DNA of 10,968 nucleotides from Prevotella sp. (GTDB taxonomy: Bacteria > Bacteroidota > Bacteroidia > Bacteroidales > Bacteroidaceae), in NCBI GenBank assembly GCA_021204605.1, contig JAJPZD010000093.1, positions 1 through 10,968 of the forward strand, read 5' to 3'. Positions 1 through 8,100 of this stretch are shown piece by piece. The notes beneath the pieces were generated by a model. It worked only from the letters and a program-made list of their open reading frames with translations. It made no database searches and was not told the DNA's origin. Both the position numbers and the translations under genes were made by a program. Every line of letters starts with the position of its first letter. Within the stretch, counting starts at the first letter, position 1.

Positions 1-193
1 ATTGAACTTTGCCGCCCACGCTCTGGATTACATCAGGGATGTAAGCCTCCGGGTTGATTATGAAGAGCGTCCAGCAGACAACCAACATAAGCAGCGCAAT
101 AGCCGCCTTGTTGACCTTTGTCAGACTCTCAATCGCAATGCATAAGTATCCGCAAAGGAATACTACTACAATAATTAATGTTAAAGTTGACAT
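1..193 (-). CDS. nhaD: Na+/H+ antiporter NhaD, N-terminal fragment (cut by window edge)
   Basis: The minus strand opens at ATG (193-191) and stays open to the window edge, giving 64 residues that begin MSTLTLIIVVVFLCGYLCIA and continue into KVNKAAIALLMLVVCWTLF. Two hydrophobic helices (about residues 3-20 and 30-46) flank an I-E-x-L-T-K-V-N-K-A-A segment. This matches my memory of the N-terminus of NhaD-type sodium:proton antiporters of the ion-transporter superfamily, including Bacteroidetes members. Such proteins exchange Na+ (or Li+) for H+ across the inner membrane. Only the start of the gene is present, so no transport-site residues can be checked. Its base composition is richer in G+C than the recombinase gene beside it, as expected for a resident chromosomal gene next to a more AT-rich switch locus. 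It is transcribed away from the rest of the window and is probably functionally unrelated to it. Confidence 0.75.
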   Translation of the reverse strand, partial: MSTLTLIIVVVFLCGYLCIAIESLTKVNKAAIALLMLVVCWTLFIINPEAYIPDVIQSVGGKVQ

Positions 194-232
194 GCTTTAT
201 TTGTATTTAAGATTATGACGTATTAAGTTGCG

Positions 233-262
233 CAAAATTAGTACATAATTTCCAATTATCAA
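233..262 (-). promoter_or_regulatory. Bacteroidetes-type promoter for nhaD
   Basis: Read on the minus strand, a -7 box TAATTTTG (240-233) fits the Bacteroidetes consensus TAnnTTTG. It is preceded by a 19-nt spacer and a -33 TTG (262-260). Spacing and orientation suit transcription of the antiporter gene, with a leader of roughly 35 nt before the ATG at 193. I saw no equally good promoter facing the recombinase in 194-346. Confidence 0.6.
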
Positions 263-346
263 TATTTAATTACAAATAAAACATATTTTTTAACAAGAGT
301 TTTAAAGAATGTAAAATTTATTGCATTAATACATGATAAAATAGCT

Positions 347-1546
347 ATGGCAACTGTTAAAGTAAAATACCGTCCTTCAATAATTGCGGATAAAGAAGGT
401 GTAATCTATTACCAGATTATCCATAAAAGAGTAGTGCGTCAAATTAGAACAGACTATCACATTTTCAAGCAGGAATGGGATGGAAGAAAATCAAGAGTAA
501 TTATTGTTATAGGTAATAGGGAAGAATATCTAATTACGGTCAATAAATGGATAATAAGAGATGTAAAACGGATCAATTTTATTATTGGGATGTTGGAAAG
601 TTCAGTTAACGAATACTTGACAGATGACATTGTTGAAAAATACCAAGATTCAATAAAAGAACAATCATTCTATTGTTTAATGGATAGAGTCATCGCCCAA
701 CTAATACGTATGAATAAAGATCAGACTGCAGCAAATTATACTGCAACGCTAAAAAGTTTTATGAGATTTCGAAATTATAATGATGTCTCATTGGATGAAA
801 TTAATTCGGATTTAATGGTGGAATATGAAGCATATTTGAAGGGTAAAGGTATAGTTTTGAATACAGTATCATTTTACATGCGTATATTACGGGCTGTTTA
901 TAACCGTGCTGTGAAAAACGGGCTTACGGAGCAACACAATCCTTTCAAGTATGTATATACAGGAATAGCCAGGACAGTAAAGCGTGCCCTTTCCCTTAAA
1001 GATATCAAACAGATAAAGAATTTGGATTTATCAAAGAAACCAACAATGGACTTTGCAAGAGATATGTTTATGTTCTCTTTTTATACACGAGGTATGTCAT
1101 TCATTGATATGGCATATCTTAAGAAAAGGAATTTGCATAATGGTATTCTTTCGTATTACAGACGAAAAACAGGACAGCAGATGTTAATTAAGTGGGAGAA
1201 ATGTATGCAGGATATTATTGATAAATATTCAATAGTTCATTCGGATTATTTATTGCCAATCATTAAGAAATCTAATGGAGAAAGGCAGCAATATCGTAAT
1301 GCCTTACATCTTATCAACAACAAGTTAAAAGAGATATCAGTTTTGGCTGGGTTTGAAACTAATCTCACAATGTATGTAAGCAGGCACTCGTGGGCGAGTG
1401 CTGCAAAGAATAAAAATATTCCAATATCTATAATCAGCGAGGGAATGGGACATAATTCAGAAAGAATTACCCAAATATATTTAGCGTCTTTAGATACGTC
1501 CTTAATCGACAAAGCAAATATTACGATAATTGAAGACTTGTTTTAG
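347..1546 (+). CDS. Tyrosine recombinase / probable DNA invertase of the adjacent promoter switch
   Basis: This is a 399-residue tyrosine recombinase of usual length for the Bacteroidetes integrase/invertase group. Residues 1 to about 90 look like the arm-type N-terminal domain (basic start TVKVKYRPS, then YYQIIHKRVVRQI). Residues about 105-200 are the SAM-like core-binding domain, and 210-390 the catalytic domain. Catalytic residues are visible: R248 in FYTRGMSFIDMAYL, K274 in YRRKTG, Y343-V-S-R346 in the HxxR position (Y replaces the first His), H369 in GMGH and nucleophile Y378 in TQIYLASLD. The start ATG is followed directly by the typical N-terminus. The 27-bp inverted repeats begin 23 bp after its stop, which makes it the obvious candidate for inverting them. 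Site-specific invertases encoded beside their sites are well known in Bacteroidales. No excision sites or other mobile genes are seen, so invertase is preferred over element integrase. Whether it also acts on distant sites cannot be told from the window. Confidence 0.9.
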   Translation: MATVKVKYRPSIIADKEGVIYYQIIHKRVVRQIRTDYHIFKQEWDGRKSRVIIVIGNREEYLITVNKWIIRDVKRINFIIGMLESSVNEYLTDDIVEKYQDSIKEQSFYCLMDRVIAQLIRMNKDQTAANYTATLKSFMRFRNYNDVSLDEINSDLMVEYEAYLKGKGIVLNTVSFYMRILRAVYNRAVKNGLTEQHNPFKYVYTGIARTVKRALSLKDIKQIKNLDLSKKPTMDFARDMFMFSFYTRGMSFIDMAYLKKRNLHNGILSYYRRKTGQQMLIKWEKCMQDIIDKYSIVHSDYLLPIIKKSNGERQQYRNALHLINNKLKEISVLAGFETNLTMYVSRHSWASAAKNKNIPISIISEGMGHNSERITQIYLASLDTSLIDKANITIIEDLF

Positions 1547-1569
1547 TTAGAAAATCTGAAAATGATGTA

Positions 1570-1596
1570 TCTCTTGCATAGAGAGAGATTTTCATT
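1570..1596 (+). repeat. Left 27-bp inverted repeat of invertible element (IRL)
   Basis: This 27-bp arm is a perfect reverse complement of 1731-1757. It begins TCTCTTGCATAGAGA and ends in TTTTCATT. The match stops sharply at both ends: 1569/1758 mismatch on the outside, 1597/1730 on the inside. The first 15 bases form their own dyad (TCTCT, TGCAT, AGAGA). That resembles two recombinase-binding half sites around a short crossover region, as in tyrosine recombinase core sites. Confidence 0.93.
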
Positions 1597-1730
1597 GCAA
1601 AGATATGCAAATTATTGAAACATAAAGAATTTTCAAACTTATTTTTTTACATTTTATACAAATTTATAAAGAATTGTTTAGCAAAAAAATTTTATATAAT
1701 AAATAAGTCATTGATTATGAGCGTATTATT
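1597..1730. promoter_or_regulatory. Invertible promoter segment (134 bp) between the inverted repeats
   Basis: This very AT-rich 134-bp segment lies between two perfect 27-bp inverted repeats, downstream of a tyrosine recombinase gene and upstream of a long operon. It contains no ORF. On the minus strand it carries three exact TAnnTTTG -7 boxes; on the plus strand I find none, only imperfect TATTTTTT/TACATTTT. In the orientation given, the promoters point towards the recombinase and away from the operon at 1784, so this copy reads as OFF. Inversion (position p becomes 3327 minus p) would put the outermost box at 1722-1729 on the plus strand. Transcription would then start near 1736, about 48 nt before the lipoprotein ATG. 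The switch role is inferred from architecture. Confidence 0.82.
1598..1666 (-). promoter_or_regulatory. Three tandem -7 boxes inside the invertible segment, facing left
   Basis: Minus-strand boxes fitting TAnnTTTG are TATCTTTG (1605-1598), TAAGTTTG (1641-1634) and TAAATTTG (1666-1659). TAAGTTTG has a TTTG (1662-1659) 17 nt upstream that could serve as a slightly close -33 element. TAAATTTG has a TTTG only 15 nt upstream, and TATCTTTG lacks a clear TTG at 19-21 nt. I cannot say which box is used; the shared orientation is the solid observation. TATCTTTG abuts the left inverted repeat, so after inversion it would sit right against the operon-proximal repeat. Confidence 0.55.
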
Positions 1731-1757
1731 AATGAAAATCTCTCTCTATGCAAGAGA
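1731..1757 (-). repeat. Right 27-bp inverted repeat of invertible element (IRR)
   Basis: This is the perfect reverse complement of 1570-1596, running from AATGAAAATC to TGCAAGAGA. It ends 26 bp before the ATG of the first operon gene, so whichever orientation the segment has, transcription crossing this repeat enters the operon at once. In the ON state the repeat would form part of the transcribed leader. Confidence 0.93.
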
Positions 1758-1783
1758 GTATAGTCCTTAAAATTTAATAGAGA

Positions 1784-3151
1784 ATGAAATACAAAACAAA
1801 AATCCCATTATTAACATGTTTCGCCATAGGAACTGTTGTTACAGTTTTTTTAACCTCTTGTGGCGGCAATTTAGTGCAGACACCTGCCGATACCGCTAAT
1901 CTGGCGGAATTCCACAGGCTAAGTACGGAGGCAGAAGATTTGGGTTACAAAAGTGATGGAATGGCTCTTTATGTTGACTATTCCACGTGTATAGCGACAG
2001 GCATGAGTTCAGCTTTCTATCAGAAAATGGTCTCTCCACTCACGGCAGCCACAACGGAATATTGGTCGATTAAGGGAGACTCGATTGCACGAGAGGATGG
2101 AAGCGTTTATGAACTGCTCAACAATGTTAAGGAAATTAATTATGCGGCGTTGGATAAGGCGATAGAATTAATGGCAGAGAGGGATGGAGAATCTGTAATG
2201 CTCACAGACGGTGAATTGTTCACGCTGACCTCAACAAAGTGTAATCCTAACAATCCTTATATGCATGATGCTTTTAAAAAATGGCTGCTCAAGGGGCATG
2301 ACATACATATTTTAGCAGAGCCATATAAGGAGTCATACAAAGGAAAAACATTCAACAAGAAGCGTTTTTATATAATCTTCACGGATGACAGGGTGGAAGG
2401 CAATATATATGACCGGATAAGGGAGATTGTGAATTTGGGTAATTTTCATGACGTTGATGAGTTTCATTTGGGCGGAAACTATCCGTGGTCGGTTACGGTG
2501 TCAGGAAACCATACGCAGCCAAATGATGCCTTTGCGGCAGATGTTACCCCTTATGGGTCATTTGAGATACAAGAGTGGCAAGTTGGCTGGAAAAACATGA
2601 CGTATATAATAATGAACGCAGTTGACGATCAGGGGAACCTGTTGCCCAATGGGGATAAGCTGATAAGTGGTATGCGTATCAACAAGAATGCGTTCGGGTG
2701 TTACCGGATATCCGACATAGACGTGCGTGTGACGAACATCAACCAGGACTATACCGATTATTACAATGATGTGGATGCGGGAAATAAAGTAAACAAGATA
2801 AACCTGAGTGCCGTTCCAATAGAAAACTTTATAATTGTCGATAAGGACGAGTTCAAAAGTCATGGGAATGTTGACTTGTATTTTGACATCAACAATTTTG
2901 CACCTAAAAAGACCACGGAATTGAACGGAACGCCATTCAACTATTTCAAGATTGAGATTATAGTGAAGGATCTTGAGAACATTTTAAAGAACAGTATAGA
3001 TATGTTCAATTTTGATTCAATAGTCAATGAAGGCCAGACAAACATATCAATATCAGAAAGTCTGAAAAACTGCGTGTTTGACCCGGACTTGTTAAATCAA
3101 TTAAAGGGAAAGGTATTATATACAATCTATGTTAAATCCGATAAATATTAA
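1784..3151 (+). CDS. Lipoprotein with a vWA-like domain, first gene of the switched operon
   Basis: The 455-residue product starts with a type II signal peptide: basic KYKTK, a hydrophobic core of about residues 8-22, and lipobox L23-T-S-C26. Cleavage before C26 would give an envelope lipoprotein. The residues after Cys are GGNLVQ, without the acidic stretch that directs many Bacteroidetes lipoproteins to the cell surface, so a periplasm-facing anchor is more likely. Residues about 58-205 resemble a von Willebrand A fold: ALYVDYSTC (D65, S67, with C69 in the last position of a DxSxS metal site), VMLTDG (T141-D142-G143) and a following strand RFYIIFTDD. The metal site is therefore incomplete or altered. 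Residues 230-455 look beta-rich and I do not recognise them. The start is fixed by the signal peptide. No clear Shine-Dalgarno is seen. The gene lies 26 bp after the right inverted repeat and 6 bp before the next gene. Lipoprotein is confident, vWA moderate. Confidence 0.8.
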   Translation: MKYKTKIPLLTCFAIGTVVTVFLTSCGGNLVQTPADTANLAEFHRLSTEAEDLGYKSDGMALYVDYSTCIATGMSSAFYQKMVSPLTAATTEYWSIKGDSIAREDGSVYELLNNVKEINYAALDKAIELMAERDGESVMLTDGELFTLTSTKCNPNNPYMHDAFKKWLLKGHDIHILAEPYKESYKGKTFNKKRFYIIFTDDRVEGNIYDRIREIVNLGNFHDVDEFHLGGNYPWSVTVSGNHTQPNDAFAADVTPYGSFEIQEWQVGWKNMTYIIMNAVDDQGNLLPNGDKLISGMRINKNAFGCYRISDIDVRVTNINQDYTDYYNDVDAGNKVNKINLSAVPIENFIIVDKDEFKSHGNVDLYFDINNFAPKKTTELNGTPFNYFKIEIIVKDLENILKNSIDMFNFDSIVNEGQTNISISESLKNCVFDPDLLNQLKGKVLYTIYVKSDKY

Positions 3152-3157
3152 AGAGTT

Positions 3158-3544
3158 ATGAATACAGTTATACGTACACTCTCGCAACTTCAACAAGTCC
3201 AGTCAGACACTTGGGTTTTAGGTCTTATTGTAGCGGGAGTAGCATTGGCAATAGCCATTGGCATTGCATTCTTGGTAAATTGGAGAAGTGACAGACGTGA
3301 TTTCATCACCCGTCGTATTTGGTTCATTATCATAGGACTTGTATTCCCGGTAGCATATTGGATATACAATTTGAATGTGGTAGTACCTCAAATTCAGAAT
3401 GCGGGATTTAAAAGTATGTATGAGGAAACAAATCTTTGTGTCCTGATAGCGTCAATAGCAGCTTACTTTGTGGTAGGTATAGTTCTGATGTTGTGTTTCC
3501 GCAACTCAAAGTTAGGCTCAATTCTCGGAAAGAAGAAAAACTAA
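3158..3544 (+). CDS. Small membrane protein with three predicted transmembrane helices
   Basis: The 128-residue product has hydrophobic segments at about 19-40 (WVLGLIVAGVALAIAIGIAF), 54-75 (IWFIIIGLVFPVAYWIY) and 93-114 (LCVLIASIAAYFVVGIVLML). A basic loop RSDRRDFITRR sits between the first two and a basic tail GKKKN ends the protein. The positive-inside rule puts the first loop and the C-terminus in the cytoplasm. I do not recognise a family. It lies 6 bp after the lipoprotein gene and 6 bp before the tubulin-like gene, so it is very probably co-transcribed and could anchor the cytoplasmic proteins of the operon to the inner membrane near the lipoprotein. That role is inferred from position and topology only. 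Confidence 0.75.
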   Translation: MNTVIRTLSQLQQVQSDTWVLGLIVAGVALAIAIGIAFLVNWRSDRRDFITRRIWFIIIGLVFPVAYWIYNLNVVVPQIQNAGFKSMYEETNLCVLIASIAAYFVVGIVLMLCFRNSKLGSILGKKKN

Positions 3545-3550
3545 GGAAAT

Positions 3551-5155
3551 ATGGCAAAGCAATTTTTCGTACTTGGTATTGGCGGCACGGGGATGAGGTG
3601 TATCGAGAGTTTGATACACCTGTGTGCCATGGGAATGTTTGATGATACGATAATCCACCTTCTTGCGCTTGACACCGACAAGAACAACGGTAATTTCGGT
3701 AGGTTGAAGGAGTTGAAAGAAGCGTACCTGAATGCGAAAGGACTAAAGGAGCAAGACCGTGTTGCGCACAAGGACACATTCTTTTCGGCAAATATAAAAT
3801 ATTATGAGTTCTCTCCAGATTATGAGAAAAAGAGTTCATTCAAGGATGTGTTCAACTATGGAGATACGCAATTTAAAAATAGTGAAGAGACAGATCTTGC
3901 AGACCTGTTGTTAGACAGGAATGTTGAAGAGTTCAATCTGCAGCACGGCTACCGTGCTCAGCCCCATTTGGGCTCCATGATGATGTACCAGTCGATTGTG
4001 GAGGCGGCACAGTCGAATGACCGCAATGGCATCAAGGATTTTGTAAGTGCGTTGATAACAGAGACAACTTCAGGCAAAGCCAAGGTATTCATACTCGGTT
4101 CTGTTTTCGGTGGCACGGGAGCCTCCTCGATACCGATTATCCCCCAGGCATTGTCGCAAGCGGCACAGGTGAAGAGCAATGGTAATGCGGCCATACTGCC
4201 TAACACATATTTCGGCAGCACATTGCTGACAGCGTATTTCAATTTCAACATTGCCGACAAGGATCAGATTGAGCAACAAAAGGTGATAGCGACGAGCGAC
4301 AAGTTCGCATTGAACTCCAAAGTAGCGATGATGTTCTATGATGAGGATGCCACGGTAAGGAGCATATACCAACGTTTCTACATGATGGGTACAAGTGATT
4401 TGAGTTGGAATCCTATGCAATCAACTTCCAATAAAAATACCAAGACTATAACCGGCGGTGCGGAGCAGAAGAACGACTCACATTACATTGAACTTTTTGC
4501 GGCATGTGCAGCACTCGATTTTCTGAATTATAATGATAATAATCTTCAGCAGAATAAGAATAATTTTAAGACAGACTATGTGTATCGAGCCGTCAGTAAT
4601 GATTATAAATTTGAATTTAAGGATTTTGTTGGAACAACTCGAGAAAAAGAATTTGCAAAAAAGTTAGGCTGTTTAGTAGCATTTGCCCTTTTCAACAATG
4701 GTGTTGATGATTTTGTTGAAAAGGCGCGTAGTGGTGAAGATAAAGAAATTGTAGGTTTTGATGGAATAGACCCTTCTCAGGTGATATATCTAAAACAATA
4801 TTTTCGACTTTTCTTTGCAAAGATGATTGAAGGCGGAGCATTGGAGGAGGGTTGGCTTCGTCAGATACACCGTTCAGCCGGTGGAGGAGACAAATTCCTG
4901 CTGAATGCGGAACTTTTTGCGCCTCAAACGATGAAAGACTTGATGAAATTTGCTTGGAATAAAAATCTCTACCGCTCGGAAGGGATAGGAAAGGACAACA
5001 AATATAAAGTCTACATTACTAGTAGTAAGTTTAATAAATTCAAGGATGCTTTTCTTGATAAACTCAACAACGGTAAAGATACAGGAATAGCAAATCCAGG
5101 GGAGCGGATATACAAGATTATATATGATACATTAACCGAATTGTATAACTTTTAA
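3551..5155 (+). CDS. Tubulin/FtsZ-like GTPase
   Basis: The 534-residue product carries hallmarks of the tubulin superfamily. There is an N-terminal nucleotide loop G9-I-G-G-T-G14-M-R right after the first strand (QFFVLGI), a LLALDTDK segment (37-43) where FtsZ has its NTD motif, and the signature FGGTGASS (186-193), equivalent to the GGTG[ST]G phosphate-binding T4 loop. A later segment GGAEQKNDSHYIELFAACAA (302-321) resembles what I remember of the 'tubulin-like' (Tubulin_2 type) bacterial families rather than FtsZ itself. I could not place the T7 catalytic loop (NxDxxD), so polymer-stimulated GTP hydrolysis cannot be assumed. It is longer than typical FtsZ (about 380-400), with extra C-terminal sequence. 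An AAGGAAAT stretch precedes the ATG, which lies 6 bp after the previous gene. Related FtsZ-like proteins occur beside vWA proteins and have been proposed to remodel membranes. That fits the lipoprotein and membrane protein upstream. It is not the cell-division ftsZ: the sequence is divergent and no division genes are nearby. Confidence 0.83.
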   Translation: MAKQFFVLGIGGTGMRCIESLIHLCAMGMFDDTIIHLLALDTDKNNGNFGRLKELKEAYLNAKGLKEQDRVAHKDTFFSANIKYYEFSPDYEKKSSFKDVFNYGDTQFKNSEETDLADLLLDRNVEEFNLQHGYRAQPHLGSMMMYQSIVEAAQSNDRNGIKDFVSALITETTSGKAKVFILGSVFGGTGASSIPIIPQALSQAAQVKSNGNAAILPNTYFGSTLLTAYFNFNIADKDQIEQQKVIATSDKFALNSKVAMMFYDEDATVRSIYQRFYMMGTSDLSWNPMQSTSNKNTKTITGGAEQKNDSHYIELFAACAALDFLNYNDNNLQQNKNNFKTDYVYRAVSNDYKFEFKDFVGTTREKEFAKKLGCLVAFALFNNGVDDFVEKARSGEDKEIVGFDGIDPSQVIYLKQYFRLFFAKMIEGGALEEGWLRQIHRSAGGGDKFLLNAELFAPQTMKDLMKFAWNKNLYRSEGIGKDNKYKVYITSSKFNKFKDAFLDKLNNGKDTGIANPGERIYKIIYDTLTELYNF

Positions 5156-5167
5156 AAAATATAGGAT

Positions 5168-8100
5168 ATGTCCAAAGCACTTCTAATAAAGAGTTACACC
5201 GATTTGACAACGGGTACACAAGGTAACTGGAATGAGCTGAATCAGGCGAATTCCTATATTCGCGGTATTCAGACAGGAGCTATTCTTGACAACACGACAT
5301 CCCCCCAGACTCTGAATGCCATAATATCAGGCGTTCCCACGCCATGGGCACGTGCGAAACTTTTCAAGTATGCTCTTGATACGATTAACACACCTAATCC
5401 AAATATAGATGAGGGCGGATTACTGCATTACTATAAGATACTATTGGGTGAATGGAGAGGTTTGTTAGGGACAATAGCACTGTATCCGGACCGTATAAAA
5501 TTCTCCAGTCCGGTGACAATGAATGTCAAAGGCGGGGATTATGATATAGCCTCCGCATTTGGCCGTATGCTCTTTGAGGACAAAGACGTATGGAGCGACC
5601 AGACGGCAATGGTGAAAAATCCAGATGAGCAACCATATATTCACCTTATATATTATAAGGAGCAGTTAGTAGGCGGCACGTCACCATATACGGGAGTGTT
5701 CACAGGCGTGAATTATGCCAAATTAGAGAATGCATCGGATATAAGCTGGTATAGAAACGGCAAATTTGAGGATCCGACGAAATACCTCAATCCCCAGCAG
5801 ATACAGAAAGTATATCTTTTTATCAAGAATCTTAATAGTAATCTTGCTGCTTTTGAGAAAGCAATTAATTCGCAGAGAAACGGGAAGAGTCTGGTTGACA
5901 TAGCGGGATTCAAGGGAATGTTGCGCTGTTGGGAACAGGAGTTGAATGTAAACAATAATCTTAAGAAAATAGGTCCTGTGGCACGGTATTTCTCATTGAA
6001 AGAGCCTTTTGCGGGATTGTTTAAGAGTGACGTGCCGGTATATCTGAAACCGGATTTCACATTCACGTATATAAACACTGGAAATTATCAGGAAATAGGA
6101 GACGTTCAAGATTTATTGAGTTCTGATGGAGATGTGGTTGGCTGGAAAGAAGACAAATTACTACGCCCAAAACTTTTATATGCCCCCGTTTATTACCTTT
6201 ATATAAAAGACATTCAAACTGGTAATATGTCATATTTTAGTGTTCCTCTTTCAGAGAAGGGTATAGATATATTCAAGAACAAACTTGACACCATACTTGG
6301 ATATACACGAGGAGCAAATACAAGGCTGACAGCACACATTACGGATGGTGGACTATTATCAGTATCGCTTGTTGTAGATATTGATGGCGAAAGTGTTGCC
6401 TTGAATGACCGAGAGTATAAGATAAATTGGATACTTGGTAATGGTAAAGTAATAACATGGCCAAATTTCGTATCGGACAGTTGGAATAAATACTACCTTT
6501 ATACAGAATATGTATCAGGAGAGAATGAGAAATTCTTACCGTTGTTTAAAACCGGGGGAGAAATAGTAAAGACGATTGATGGTGATTTTCTAACATCGGA
6601 ATATAAAACAACTCCACAAGAGGAAAAACAAGTAAATATCAAACGTCTTGCTACATATCCTGTAGGAGAAAGCGACAATCTTCCAAAGTATGATATTATT
6701 ACATCAAATAAACCTATTTGTGGCTTATCGGTAAAGATTAGTGTATCAGGGAGAATTAATGGCGCAGGCTTTTTGATGATGCGACAGGATATTGTAAAAG
6801 ACCATTCAAATATAAGTATCAACAGCAATGCAGTGGTTGGTGTTGATTTCGGAAGCAACAACACATGCGTTTTCTTTAACTCAAACGAAATGGGTGCAAA
6901 ACCTGTGGTGTTTGACAACTATCGTGCAGTTCTTGTGGGGCGAGAAAACATCAATGAAAAAGCAGTTGCAGAAAAAGATGAATTGCTGTTCTTTACCAAT
7001 TATCCTGCAAAGAACGGGCAGTTTAAATCGTGGTTGCATGAACATGATACACGTTATGTCGGTCCCAATCAGTCGGCAGAAGTAGCTGGTGGAGTACCAG
7101 TGAACCGTCCCAATGTGATTGTGAATAAGATGGATGAACGTAAAATCACGACACAGGTAGGTGTTCTTCATTATAATATGAAATGGTTAGATGATGATGA
7201 AGGTCGTGAGAAGAAACGTGCATTTCTTAAATCGATTTGGCTTCAAACTTGTGCGTATCTATATAAAAATCGCATTAATCCAGATAAGATATATTGGGGA
7301 TTCCCCGGTGCAATGATGCCATCTGACAGAGATGATCTTGTAAGAATATATGAGGATTTATGTGATATTACACCTTATGGCAGAAAACCCACATTGCCCA
7401 AAACGTTTATAACAGAGGCAGAGGCGGTATGTAACTATGCCATGTCACAGGATTTTGGGCTTATCGGTAATAATATGTTTCTTGGAATTGATGTAGGAGG
7501 CAGCACAAGCGACATCCTTCTGATAGCAAAAAATCCACAAGACAATAATAATCCATCCTTGTTCCGTGAGAGTTCAGTGCGTCTTGCGGCAGGAGTTTTC
7601 TTTGATGCGGTCATAAAGTCGGAGCAGTTCAGAAATGCCCTTGTTAATTTTCATGAGAGTCATGATACCGATATATATGTTGAACATATACATGAGACGT
7701 TGACTTTTCCTGAAAAGGCGCCATATTTCCTGAACAATATATTTGACCAACTTATTACACAAGAAGATTACGATAAGTTTTATAATTATCTTGCTTCGAA
7801 TGCGAAATTTGTATTTACAATACCCGCATACGTTTGTGGATTATTGCTTTATTATTCAGGAATGTTGATTGGCAAGTCTATAAAAGACAACAAACTTGAA
7901 AATATAGAAAAAATTGAGCTTATGCCTTTTGGTAAGGGAGGCAGAATTTTCCATTGGCTGCGTCATGCTACGAGTGGTCGCACGACAAATGAATATTATA
8001 GCGATTGTGTAAATGCAGGTGTAAAACTAATACTACCTGAAAAGACAGTTGAAGTTAATTATAGAGATGAGATTGAAGACAGTAACAAGACAGAAGTAGC

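Noticed and set aside
194..346. Promoter for the recombinase gene
   Set aside because: No TAnnTTTG box with a sensible -33 element was found on the plus strand; the near matches around 311-330 are too loose to report.
347..1546. Recombinase as integrase of an integrated phage or conjugative element
   Set aside because: No tRNA, direct-repeat att pair, excisionase, or transfer or phage genes are seen, and the adjacent perfect inverted repeats explain it better as an invertase.
1597..1757. Plus-strand promoter inside the segment (TATTTTTT near 1640, TACATTTT near 1649, TATAAT near 1695)
   Set aside because: None fits TAnnTTTG exactly, and the best TTG spacing for TATTTTTT is 22 nt. Minus-strand boxes are exact, so the plus-strand matches are probably AT-rich background.
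1570..1757. Inverted repeats as terminal repeats of an insertion sequence or MITE
   Set aside because: I see no target-site duplication outside the repeats (left flank ATGATGTA, right flank GTATAGTC). The position between recombinase and operon start with one-sided promoter boxes fits a switch better.
3408..4420. Long minus-strand and alternate-frame ORFs over the tubulin-like gene
   Set aside because: They are shadows of the well-supported plus-strand gene and their translations show no recognisable motif.
3551..5155. Tubulin-like gene as cell-division ftsZ or plasmid-partition tubZ
   Set aside because: The GIGGTGMR and FGGTGASS loops and the 534-residue length differ from FtsZ. No division genes, partition adaptor or centromere-like repeats are nearby.
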